The position numbers and the translations under genes are program-made. Of a stretch of 5,511 nt of DNA, positions 1 through 5,052 are shown piece after piece (positions within the stretch are counted from its first letter, which is position 1; every line of letters starts with the position of its first letter). The stretch lies in assembly GCA_002402085.1 (NCBI GenBank), contig NVVB01000008.1, positions 5,725 through 11,235 on the forward strand, read 5' to 3'. This DNA comes from Gammaproteobacteria bacterium (GTDB lineage Bacteria; Pseudomonadota; Gammaproteobacteria; Pseudomonadales; UBA3067). The notes under the pieces are model-generated. The model saw only the letters and a list, made by a program, of their open reading frames with translations. It had not been told where the DNA came from and did no database searches.

Positions 1-1
1 T

Positions 2-44
2 ACACAGCCCGCTTCTAGTAATAGAAAGTGGGCTGTGTTGTTTT
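2..44 (+). terminator. Rho-independent terminator of an upstream gene outside the window
   Basis: A nine-base arm ACACAGCCC (2-10) pairs perfectly with GGGCTGTGT (30-38). The stem continues inward through CTTCTA/TAGAAAG with a G-T wobble and a one-base bulge, closing on a short GTAA loop, and is followed by TGTTTT (39-44). The T-run lies only on the right side, so it should stop transcription arriving from the left. It therefore isolates the following hydratase gene from whatever lies upstream. Confidence 0.75.
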
Positions 45-135
45 AGGGGACAAATTTTTAATTGCTGTGGTTTAAGGAGAGAGGACTTTAATTAAGTCGC
101 TACTGTTTAGCTCACAGAGAGTTTGTGTAAGTATT

Positions 136-153
136 TTCAGAATTTTTTCTGAA
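136..153. promoter_or_regulatory. Seven-base inverted repeat just upstream of the hydratase gene
   Basis: TTCAGAA (136-142) and TTCTGAA (147-153) form a perfect inverted repeat separated by TTTT, ending 22 bases before the ATG at 176. It could be an operator for a dimeric repressor or a small leader hairpin. A second dyad, GACTT (84-88) with AAGTC (94-98), surrounds a TTAATTAA core further upstream. I could not identify a convincing -35/-10 pair between 45 and 175, so the promoter itself is not called. AT-rich DNA makes short palindromes common, so the functional reading is weak. Confidence 0.3.
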
Positions 154-175
154 TTTGAAATGAGAGATAAAGATT

Positions 176-1024
176 ATGGGTAAGAAAATATCTAATGATT
201 TGCTAGGCGTTGAATTCGATCCAATGCCAGTTGAATGGGATTCCAATAACACTCAGCTTTATGCAGTAGCGGTAGGTGCTCAACCTGATACTGAGCTTGA
301 CTTCCTTTATGAGGGCAAAGGCCCTAAAGTACTGCCTACTTTCGGTGTTGTTCCTGGTATGGCCACAATGGCTGGCTTGATTGCTAATGTTGAGTTCAAC
401 TTAGCCATGCTTTTACACGGTGAGCAATCCATTACTTTGCATCGTCCGATTCCTGCGAACTGTAAAGCAGAAGCTGTTGGCCGAATCTCAGAAGTATGGG
501 ACAAAGGTAAGGCTGCCGTTCTAGGTGTGGAAGGCGAAGTTAGCGATAAAAATGGACCTATCTTCACGGTTCATTCCACAATGTTTATTCGTGGCGCTGG
601 TGGTTTTGGTGGAGAGCGTGGACCTTCTACTAAAGACGTAAACGTACCACCCGATCGCGAGCCTGATCACGTAATCGAGGCTGTTACGCATCCTGAGCAA
701 GCGGCACTTTACCGTTTGACTGGCGACCGTAACCCAATCCATATTGATCCAGCTTTTGCTCAAATGGGTGGCTTTCCGTCAACATTCTTGCACGGATTGT
801 GTACTTATGGATTCGTAGGGCGTGCGTGCATGCAAGCATTGTGTGGCGGCGATCCTGATCGTTTTGTATCACTTTCAGCTCGATTTGCTGATCAAGTGTT
901 TATGGGTGACGCGATCATTACTAAACTATGGGATCTAGGCAATGGCGAAGCAATCGTTAGTGCTGAAACTCAGAAAGGTAATGTTGTAATGTCCCAATCG
1001 AAATTTACTTACAAGCCTGAGTAA
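176..1024 (+). CDS. MaoC-family (R)-specific enoyl-CoA hydratase (hydratase 2, MFE-2-like)
   Basis: Predicted to hydrate trans-2-enoyl-CoA to (3R)-3-hydroxyacyl-CoA in the cytoplasm, a step of fatty acid or sterol side-chain beta-oxidation. At 282 residues it has the double-hotdog length of this family. The N-terminal half carries LPTFGVVPG (53-61) and LHGEQSITLHRPIP (80-93). A linker GAGGFGGERGPS (140-151) matches the GSGGFGGKR linker I recall from human HSD17B4. The C-terminal hotdog has the hydratase-2 signature YRLTGDRNPIHIDPAFA (179-195), with predicted catalytic Asp184 and His189, then LHGLCTYG (205-212). The ATG at 176 is preceded by a weak GAGA/TAAAG Shine-Dalgarno. The gene stands alone between two terminators, so it is probably monocistronic. 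No dehydrogenase or SCP2 domain is fused, unlike the eukaryotic protein. Codon choice favours T-ending GGT and GCT, suggesting decent expression. The substrate (straight chain, branched or steroid) cannot be told. Confidence in family is high. Confidence 0.93.
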   Translation: MGKKISNDLLGVEFDPMPVEWDSNNTQLYAVAVGAQPDTELDFLYEGKGPKVLPTFGVVPGMATMAGLIANVEFNLAMLLHGEQSITLHRPIPANCKAEAVGRISEVWDKGKAAVLGVEGEVSDKNGPIFTVHSTMFIRGAGGFGGERGPSTKDVNVPPDREPDHVIEAVTHPEQAALYRLTGDRNPIHIDPAFAQMGGFPSTFLHGLCTYGFVGRACMQALCGGDPDRFVSLSARFADQVFMGDAIITKLWDLGNGEAIVSAETQKGNVVMSQSKFTYKPE

Positions 1025-1047
1025 TTCACGCTAAGTAAATATCGTAT

Positions 1048-1080
1048 TTGAGGCGCTCGATTGCAGCGCCTCAAGTTATT
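1048..1080 (+). terminator. Terminator of the hydratase gene
   Basis: A perfect ten-base stem, TTGAGGCGCT (1048-1057) with AGCGCCTCAA (1065-1074), has a seven-base loop and is followed by GTTATT, 24 bases after the stop codon. The stem is GC-rich and well formed but the T-run is short. On the opposite strand no T-run follows, so it most likely serves the plus-strand hydratase. Confidence 0.65.
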
Positions 1081-1194
1081 CCCCGCCCCTTGAAATCCCT
1101 CTCTTAATACCGATTTTCTTACTGCCGTTGTTAGTTCGTGGATGTCACGAATTGTGCTCTGCTGCGTACGCGCTAATAATTAATTTATATGAGT

Positions 1195-1224
1195 AAAATA
1201 GACTCACTAGTGTGTCGTAAGTCT
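1195..1224 (-). terminator. Weak terminator candidate for rhlE, overlapping a 16-base near-palindrome
   Basis: AGACT (1200-1204) pairs with AGTCT (1220-1224). Read on the minus strand, the stem is followed by ATTTTA, about 55 bases past the rhlE stop. The same stretch contains the near-perfect palindrome GACTCACTAGTGTGTC (1201-1216, a single T/T mismatch), which would be an alternative fold or a protein site. The stem is short and the two folds exclude each other, so this is a tentative call. Confidence 0.28.
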
Positions 1225-1260
1225 ATGCGCGCAGCTTGGATCGGTTCAATTCATAGAGCG

Positions 1261-1289
1261 TCACTGAGCGGTTTGCTCTCAGTGATTTT
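1261..1289 (+). terminator. Hairpin over the rhlE stop codon, possible backup terminator for plus-strand reads
   Basis: TCACTGAG (1261-1268) pairs perfectly with CTCAGTGA (1278-1285) around a nine-base loop, and the plus strand then reads TTTT (1286-1289). The rhlE stop codon (1279-1281 on the minus strand) lies inside the right arm. A T-run exists only in the plus direction, so it may stop read-through from the convergent hydratase gene before it becomes antisense to rhlE. In rhlE mRNA it may instead form a 3' hairpin. Confidence 0.4.
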
Positions 1290-2601
1290 GAGTGCGTGCC
1301 GGTTTTCTGTTCCGATTGCTGTTGCTAGGCCATGGGCTGGCTTTTTTGTCAGAGCCCTTGTCGTTACGTTGTTGCTCGGAATTGGCTTTGTTCTTGTGCC
1401 CTGCATTGGGTTTTTTGGGTTTCTTATGCTTTGGCGGGCGACGATTGAGTTCCGTGGCTGGAAGGTCGTGCACTGGCTCAAAGCCATCGACTAGTTTTCT
1501 CTCTAGCAGTTGTTGGATTAGGCGTTCGATATCCATTAATTGTTTGACTTCATCGGCGCTGACTAAAGACACCGCCTGACCGCTCGATCCCGCACGACCT
1601 GTGCGACCGATACGATGCACGTAATCCTCGGGCACATTGGGCAGGTCGAAATTCACTACTTGCGGCAGTTGGTCAATATCGATGCCTCGTGCCGCGATAT
1701 CGGTGGCTACTAAGATGCGCACTGCGCCACGCTTAAAGTCGGCAAGGGCTTTGGTTCGAGCACCTTGGCTTTTGTTGCCATGAATGGCGGAGGCACTAAT
1801 GCCTTGAGTTTCCAGTTGCCGAGTTAGACGGTTTGCGCCATGTTTGGTACGACTGAATACAAGTACTTGTTGCCACTGGTTGTCTTCGATGAGCTGAATA
1901 AGGAGTGCTGATTTGCGCTTTTTATCAACTGGGTAGATCCATTGCTCGACCGACTTAACGGTGGTGTTACGCGGCGTGACCGATATCTCTACGGGGTTAT
2001 TCACCAAGCCTTTCGCTAGGGTACGAATGGAGTCCGAAAAGGTTGCGGAGAACATCAGGTTTTGACGATTTTTAGGCAGTAGAGCCAGTATCTTTCGGAT
2101 GTCGTGAATAAAACCCATGTCTAGCATTCGATCGGCTTCATCTAGCACCAGGATTTCTAGTTGGCTGAATTTCACCGCGTTTTGGTTGTATAGGTCTAAT
2201 AAACGCCCTGGGGTGGCCACCAATACATCAACCCCATGACGTAATTTCATCATTTGTGGGTTAATTTTTACGCCACCGAACACGACTGTGGAGCGTAAAG
2301 GTAGATGTTTGCCGTAGGTGGCGACGCTATCGCCTACTTGCGCGGCTAGTTCGCGAGTCGGTGTTAATACCAAGGTGCGCACTTGATTAGCTTGCGGGCG
2401 ACTGCCGTTAGAAAGTCGTTCTAATATGGGCAGTGTGAATCCCGCTGTTTTACCGGTACCTGTTTGCGCAGCGGCCATGACGTCTTTACCCGCAAGCACT
2501 AAGGGGATAGCTTGGGCTTGAATGGGGGTAGGGTCATGGTAGCCTTGCTCCTCTAAAGCTTTTAGAATTGGGGCGGATAAGCTTAGGTCGGCAAAACTCA
2601 T
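1279..2601 (-). CDS. rhlE: ATP-dependent DEAD-box RNA helicase RhlE
   Basis: Cytoplasmic ATP-dependent RNA helicase, of the group linked to ribosome maturation and RNA turnover. The 440 residues show every family motif: upstream Phe3 and Q motif GYHDPTPIQ (20-28), Walker A AQTGTGKT (45-52), Ia PTRELA (81-86), GG (109-110), Ib TPGR (130-133), II DEAD (154-157), III SAT (185-187), IV VFSRT (248-252 approx.), [10 protein letters not shown] (300-308) and [10 protein letters not shown] (329-336). The opening [21 protein letters not shown] closely follows E. coli RhlE. From about residue 386 the tail is low-complexity, rich in Lys, Arg, Asn and Pro, a typical disordered RNA-binding extension. The ATG at 2601 has a weak AGAGA Shine-Dalgarno (2611-2615). 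It converges on the hydratase gene and seems to be transcribed alone, with 379 bp of non-coding DNA upstream. RhlE is preferred over SrmB, CsdA or RhlB because of the N-terminus and the tail. Confidence 0.95.
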   Translation of the reverse strand: MSFADLSLSAPILKALEEQGYHDPTPIQAQAIPLVLAGKDVMAAAQTGTGKTAGFTLPILERLSNGSRPQANQVRTLVLTPTRELAAQVGDSVATYGKHLPLRSTVVFGGVKINPQMMKLRHGVDVLVATPGRLLDLYNQNAVKFSQLEILVLDEADRMLDMGFIHDIRKILALLPKNRQNLMFSATFSDSIRTLAKGLVNNPVEISVTPRNTTVKSVEQWIYPVDKKRKSALLIQLIEDNQWQQVLVFSRTKHGANRLTRQLETQGISASAIHGNKSQGARTKALADFKRGAVRILVATDIAARGIDIDQLPQVVNFDLPNVPEDYVHRIGRTGRAGSSGQAVSLVSADEVKQLMDIERLIQQLLERKLVDGFEPVHDLPATELNRRPPKHKKPKKPNAGHKNKANSEQQRNDKGSDKKASPWPSNSNRNRKPARTQNH

Positions 2602-2686
2602 ATACGGTGTTCTCTAGTGACTACAAATGGATAGGAAGGATAAGGCACTGGTGGATAGCCTGGGCTAGGCATCAGATGCTTTTCGG

Positions 2687-2709
2687 TTGACTAGAGTATA
2701 GGGGGTCAA
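2687..2709 (-). promoter_or_regulatory. Possible rhlE promoter -10 box within a TTGAC/GTCAA dyad
   Basis: On the minus strand TATACT (2695-2700) matches a sigma70 -10 box at five of six positions and would give an rhlE leader of roughly 85-90 nt. No good -35 box sits 16-18 bases upstream. The box lies between inverted TTGAC (2687-2691) and GTCAA (2705-2709), so a dimeric regulator bound there would cover the -10. Both promoter and operator readings are inference. Confidence 0.28.
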
Positions 2710-2882
2710 GCCAACGGCCGTGCAGCTTACAGCAACTTTGGCATTAGCGCTATCTCTCTCGGCTAAGCGGTCGCGAGAACCGGGAGGTAAGGGATGCTAA
2801 GGGCTTGTTTTTAAGTGGCTTGAAGCGTTTGGGGTTTCTGAGCGCTTATGCTGAAGCTATATAAGTACAAGAAAAGAGCATT

Positions 2883-2947
2883 GAAGAAATGAGTTCGGTA
2901 GAAAAGAACGCCGTTGGTGCGCGCTCTATTTCTACCGTGGTGCTCAT
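2883..2947 (-). terminator. Long imperfect hairpin, probable end of the porin/binding-protein operon
   Basis: The core stem CGGTAGAAA (2896-2904) with TTTCTACCG (2929-2937) is nine perfect pairs. It continues inward with AGA/TCT and CGC/GCG past one bulge and one mismatch, and outward with ATGAG (2889-2893) and CTCAT (2943-2947) across an asymmetric internal loop. On the minus strand the outer arm runs into TTCTTC (2883-2888), a U-rich though interrupted tract. It begins 34 bases past the stop of the binding-protein gene. It may act as a terminator, or as a 3' stabilising hairpin with Rho-dependent termination beyond it. Confidence 0.45.
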
Positions 2948-2980
2948 GCCTAGCCCTATGCCATTGTACAGATTACCGTT

Positions 2981-3409
2981 CTACTTTAGCGTAAATACGA
3001 CTTTGACTGTGTCATCTACGCTGGCAGAATCGATGTAACCAATGTGATCAGCGTTTTTACTGATCAATGATTTTACTTTTTTGTCATTCCTTACCACTTT
3101 GGGCGGGGTGCCCTTGCCGGTAAAGATTAAGCGAGACCAATAAGAGTTAAGCTGAGCGGCGTCTTTTTTAGTGACTTTGCTGTAAAACGCATCTCTTAAT
3201 GGATTACCTTCTTTTTGGTCAATGGGGGTGGCCTTATTTTTATCAGGAAAACTATCTGTTTTCTTGAGAAAGATACGGGAGATGTCAGCATCGGTGATGC
3301 TGCTAACTGAGTTGTCAGGATGGACTACCACGACTAGGTCTGCGAGGACCAGCGTAGGGGAGGCAATTAACAGTGCAGTTATTGCTAGGGAATTAATTTT
3401 ATTAATCAT
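2981..3409 (-). CDS. Small periplasmic PstS-like substrate-binding protein
   Basis: A 142-residue exported protein of the type annotated as phosphate ABC transporter substrate-binding protein. Residues 1-23 form a Sec signal peptide (Lys4, hydrophobic core 7-20, cleavage after VLA before Asp24). The mature part opens with a beta strand LVVVVHP (25-31), then ITDADISRIFLKK (38-50), FPDKNKATPIDQ (54-65), YWSRLIFTGKGTPPK (90-104) and a closing HIGYIDSASVDDTVKVV (122-138), all typical of these short proteins. At about 119 mature residues it is far shorter than a full PstS (roughly 320), so it is a single-domain or half-size binder. It is the second gene of an operon: its AGGGAGAA Shine-Dalgarno overlaps the porin stop codon, 11 bp separate the genes, and co-translation is likely. 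No permease or ATPase gene lies in the window, so ABC transport is unproven. It might feed a sensor or another transporter. Ligand assignment to phosphate is by family only. Confidence 0.85.
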   Translation of the reverse strand: MINKINSLAITALLIASPTLVLADLVVVVHPDNSVSSITDADISRIFLKKTDSFPDKNKATPIDQKEGNPLRDAFYSKVTKKDAAQLNSYWSRLIFTGKGTPPKVVRNDKKVKSLISKNADHIGYIDSASVDDTVKVVFTLK

Positions 3410-3414
3410 TTTGG

Positions 3415-3422
3415 TTCTCCCT
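3415..3422 (-). promoter_or_regulatory. Ribosome binding site overlapping the porin stop codon
   Basis: On the minus strand AGGGAGAA lies six bases before the binding-protein ATG and shares its first bases with the TAG stop (3421-3423) of the porin gene. A ribosome ending the porin would sit on this site, so translational coupling is plausible. This supports a two-gene operon. Confidence 0.65.
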
Positions 3423-4719
3423 AAAATACGACGTCGAAAACGAGGTTATAGACATTGGTTCCGTCCAGAGCATCCTGGCCTCCAAGAATTGAAGTGAATG
3501 CGGCAAAGTCCTCAAAATCCCCCACAGTTCCTTTAGTGCTTCCAATGAGTTTCCACTCAAATTTCAGTTTCGCTTTTGGAGAGAGAGAGTAGTTTATTCC
3601 TAGCGCCCAGGAGCTTTGTGTGTGATCAAGGAGTTGAGTGAATACCCGGGCGAGGTCGAATGGACTTACACCTGCTTGAGCAAGGATTGCGTCCGCTTCT
3701 CTTCTGTCTGAAGCGCTAACCGTACGGTTTTGTGCGAATAAGAAGTAAGGCGTGACTCGATTAAAGCGCCTAGCGATGGAAATATAGTGCGCTCGTTGGA
3801 TAGGAAATATTTGGGGCCCGGGCCGATTTTCATACGCAGTATCGATGGCTTCCGCCTGAAACATCCAAACGCCATTGTCGAAGGCTGCTCCCACGCTGTA
3901 ATATAGAATATCGAGGTGGTCAAACTTAATTTCGCCGGCACCGTTCGATGTAAAGGTATTATCGGCATCCCCTAATAAAGTCCCAGTAATATCGGCTACA
4001 AAATCAACCGTGGCAACGTTTGCATTAAGGGTCCATGATTTATAATTTGCTAGAGCAGCCATGGTGATCATGTCTGTAGCTTTAAACGTAAGTCCTCCGT
4101 AACTGGGTGAGGTTCTGGCAAGCGTGCCGCCCCCTAATTGCAGTTGAGTATCTACTGAGCCAACGCTGAAATTATACAATATGTCCATGCCATCTTGGCT
4201 GGAAAATAGTTCTGCTAAGTCATAGACCTCGGCTGAAGGACGAACCCAAGGGTAGGCATAGCCTACTTCTAAGTAGTCGGAAAGTAGGAAAAGCGGAATT
4301 CTAAGGCGTCCCGCGCGAAAGGTTAATGCGGGGGTTACCTTGTAGGCAAAATATCCCCATTCAGCCACGATATCAAAATCAGTTTTTCCTCGACCCACTA
4401 GTTGGGTGACGACTTTAGATTTATCGTTGAGTTTGAATTCAAGTTGAAGACCCAAGACCGCTTCTGGTGAAAAGTTGACTTCATCCAATAGGTCTGTCGA
4501 CTCGAGAGGTACCGTGGAGTCTGAGTAGGATGCCCCTGCTGAGAGAAACCCATTTATTTTAAATCGTTTGTTTCTTTCATCGATTTGTTCAATTAAGTCT
4601 TCGATCTCATATTCGAGATCTTCAACCAGCTCTTCAAGCTCGTCAGAGGCAACGCTGGCTAGGCTAAAGAAAAGTAGATAGCTGAACGTAATCCAGCGGA
4701 AAAGTCGATTGATAGCCAT
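3421..4719 (-). CDS. Outer-membrane porin-like beta-barrel protein with N-terminal coiled coil
   Basis: Predicted outer-membrane channel of 432 residues. A frame with an ATG at 4776 gives 451, but I choose the ATG at 4719: it has AGGAGGA five bases upstream and begins a clean signal peptide, and the likely transcription start is at or near 4776. Residues 1-24 are the signal peptide (Arg5, Arg8, core ITFSYLLFFSLA, cleavage SVA before Ser25). Residues 26-52 are strongly acidic with Leu/Ile every three to four positions (28, 31, 35, 39, 42, 46), a short coiled coil. From KINGFLSAGASYSDS (54-68) the chain alternates polar and hydrophobic residues like barrel strands, for example LTFRAGRLRIPL and KLKFEWKLIG. 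It ends VYNLVFDVVF with the terminal Phe expected of a BAM signal. A coiled coil before a barrel recalls DcaP-type trimeric porins, but I do not see enough to assign that family. It is co-transcribed with the periplasmic binder downstream. Substrate is unknown; phosphate is a guess from the neighbour. Confidence 0.82.
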   Translation of the reverse strand: MAINRLFRWITFSYLLFFSLASVASDELEELVEDLEYEIEDLIEQIDERNKRFKINGFLSAGASYSDSTVPLESTDLLDEVNFSPEAVLGLQLEFKLNDKSKVVTQLVGRGKTDFDIVAEWGYFAYKVTPALTFRAGRLRIPLFLLSDYLEVGYAYPWVRPSAEVYDLAELFSSQDGMDILYNFSVGSVDTQLQLGGGTLARTSPSYGGLTFKATDMITMAALANYKSWTLNANVATVDFVADITGTLLGDADNTFTSNGAGEIKFDHLDILYYSVGAAFDNGVWMFQAEAIDTAYENRPGPQIFPIQRAHYISIARRFNRVTPYFLFAQNRTVSASDRREADAILAQAGVSPFDLARVFTQLLDHTQSSWALGINYSLSPKAKLKFEWKLIGSTKGTVGDFEDFAAFTSILGGQDALDGTNVYNLVFDVVF

Positions 4720-4723
4720 TAAA

Positions 4724-4730
4724 TCCTCCT
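4724..4730 (-). promoter_or_regulatory. Strong ribosome binding site fixing the porin start
   Basis: AGGAGGA on the minus strand is a near-perfect match to the 16S anti-Shine-Dalgarno and sits four to five bases before the ATG at 4719. Nothing comparable precedes the upstream in-frame ATG at 4776. This site decides the start of the porin gene. Confidence 0.85.
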
Positions 4731-4741
4731 GATATTGGCTC

Positions 4742-4763
4742 CGAAGCTTTTTTAAAGCCTTCG
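4742..4763 (-). promoter_or_regulatory. Leader hairpin of the porin operon mRNA
   Basis: CGAAG (4742-4746) pairs with CTTCG (4759-4763) and CTTT (4747-4750) with AAAG (4754-4757), with a single bulged base at 4758 and a three-base loop: nine pairs. It lies between the predicted transcription start and the Shine-Dalgarno, 11 bases from the latter. In the mRNA it could stabilise the 5' end or modulate ribosome access. On the plus strand TTTT (4764-4767) follows, so it could also stop antisense transcription, although no plus-strand gene is seen. Confidence 0.4.
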
Positions 4764-4781
4764 TTTTAAAAGGCATAATTC

Positions 4782-4787
4782 AGTATA
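4782..4787 (-). promoter_or_regulatory. Probable -10 box of the porin operon
   Basis: TATACT on the minus strand fits a sigma70 -10 box at five of six positions. Immediately upstream is an A/T tract (about 4794-4804) at the spacer and -35 position rather than a good TTGACA. Transcription would begin near 4775, giving a leader of about 56 nt and leaving the ATG at 4776 outside or at the very end of the message. The weak -35 suggests an activator or use of the A/T tract. Confidence 0.4.
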
Positions 4788-4975
4788 GGACGATTTTTTT
4801 AAAAGTTTGTAGTGAGTGGGGACGCTAAGCAGTTTGGTGTTCGGAGTAAAGCGGCGGTGCGGCGGCAGTTTGATTGCGTAGAGGGGGTGGCTAAAGGCTT
4901 AGCTTGAGAGGAAAGGTAGACGCTGACGCATAGTGAGAAGTTGGAAGGTTGGAATGCGTAAAAAGCAGTGTGGTT

Positions 4976-5021
4976 TGAGGGGTATATAACGCTGGCTAAA
5001 GTGCTTGCGTTACCCCCCTCA
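4976..5021 (-). terminator. Large dyad downstream of the acyl-CoA dehydrogenase gene
   Basis: TGAGGGG (4976-4982) pairs with CCCCTCA (5015-5021) and TAACGC (4987-4992) with GCGTTA (5007-5012): thirteen pairs around a small internal loop (TATA against CC) and a 14-base apical loop. It begins 32 bases beyond the stop codon of the minus-strand gene. The T-run on that strand (TTTTT) comes about 12 bases after the stem instead of next to it, so this is not a classic intrinsic terminator. It may be a 3' end stabiliser or a protein binding site. Confidence 0.4.
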
Positions 5022-5052
5022 TTGAACCGCTGGGCTTGTGCTTTTCTTGGTG

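Larger units (their letters stand above)
2602..2980. other. 379-bp intergenic region upstream of rhlE and downstream of the porin/binding-protein operon
   Basis: No gene is supported here. The left part is the rhlE upstream region, with a TATACT -10-like box inside a TTGAC/GTCAA dyad (2687-2709). The right part carries the long hairpin at 2889-2947. Between them are only minor dyads: TCTCG/CGAGA (2757-2761, 2774-2778) and AAGCG/CGCTT (2823-2827, 2843-2847). A 49-codon plus-strand reading frame starting at 2889 was considered and rejected. The middle, about 2710-2880, shows nothing I can name. Confidence 0.6.
4720..5052. other. 333-bp intergenic region upstream of the porin operon
   Basis: No gene is supported. 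From left to right it holds the porin leader with Shine-Dalgarno (4724-4730) and hairpin (4742-4763), a -10-like box (4782-4787), a GC-rich tandem pair of eight-mers GCGGCGGT/GCGGCGGC (4851-4866), a small dyad ACGCAT/ATGCGT (4926-4931, 4954-4959) and a large dyad (4976-5021) behind the acyl-CoA dehydrogenase gene. No Pho-box-like pair of CTGTCAT-type repeats is visible near the porin promoter, despite the phosphate-type neighbour. A 92-codon minus-strand frame here was rejected. Confidence 0.6.

Noticed and set aside
1189..1494. Plus-strand reading frame of 101 codons with hydrophobic stretches resembling membrane segments
   Set aside because: Most of it is antisense to the Lys/Arg/Asn-rich tail of rhlE, whose complement yields Phe/Leu/Val-rich translation. 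No Shine-Dalgarno was seen, and it runs through two hairpins.
2896..2937. Inverted repeat as a miniature transposable element
   Set aside because: Only 42-59 bases long, with no flanking target-site duplication seen. Hairpin or terminator is the simpler reading.
2889..3038. Plus-strand 49-codon frame starting ATG at 2889 with a GAAG upstream
   Set aside because: It covers the long hairpin and then runs antisense into the binding-protein gene. The ribosome site is weak and the composition does not suggest a protein.
4720..4830. Pho box upstream of the porin operon
   Set aside because: Expected if the unit is controlled by PhoB, but no pair of CTGTCAT-like repeats was found at the promoter.
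4851..4866. GC-rich tandem eight-mer GCGGCGGT/GCGGCGGC as a repeat element
   Set aside because: Only two short copies in otherwise unremarkable intergenic DNA; likely chance or slippage.
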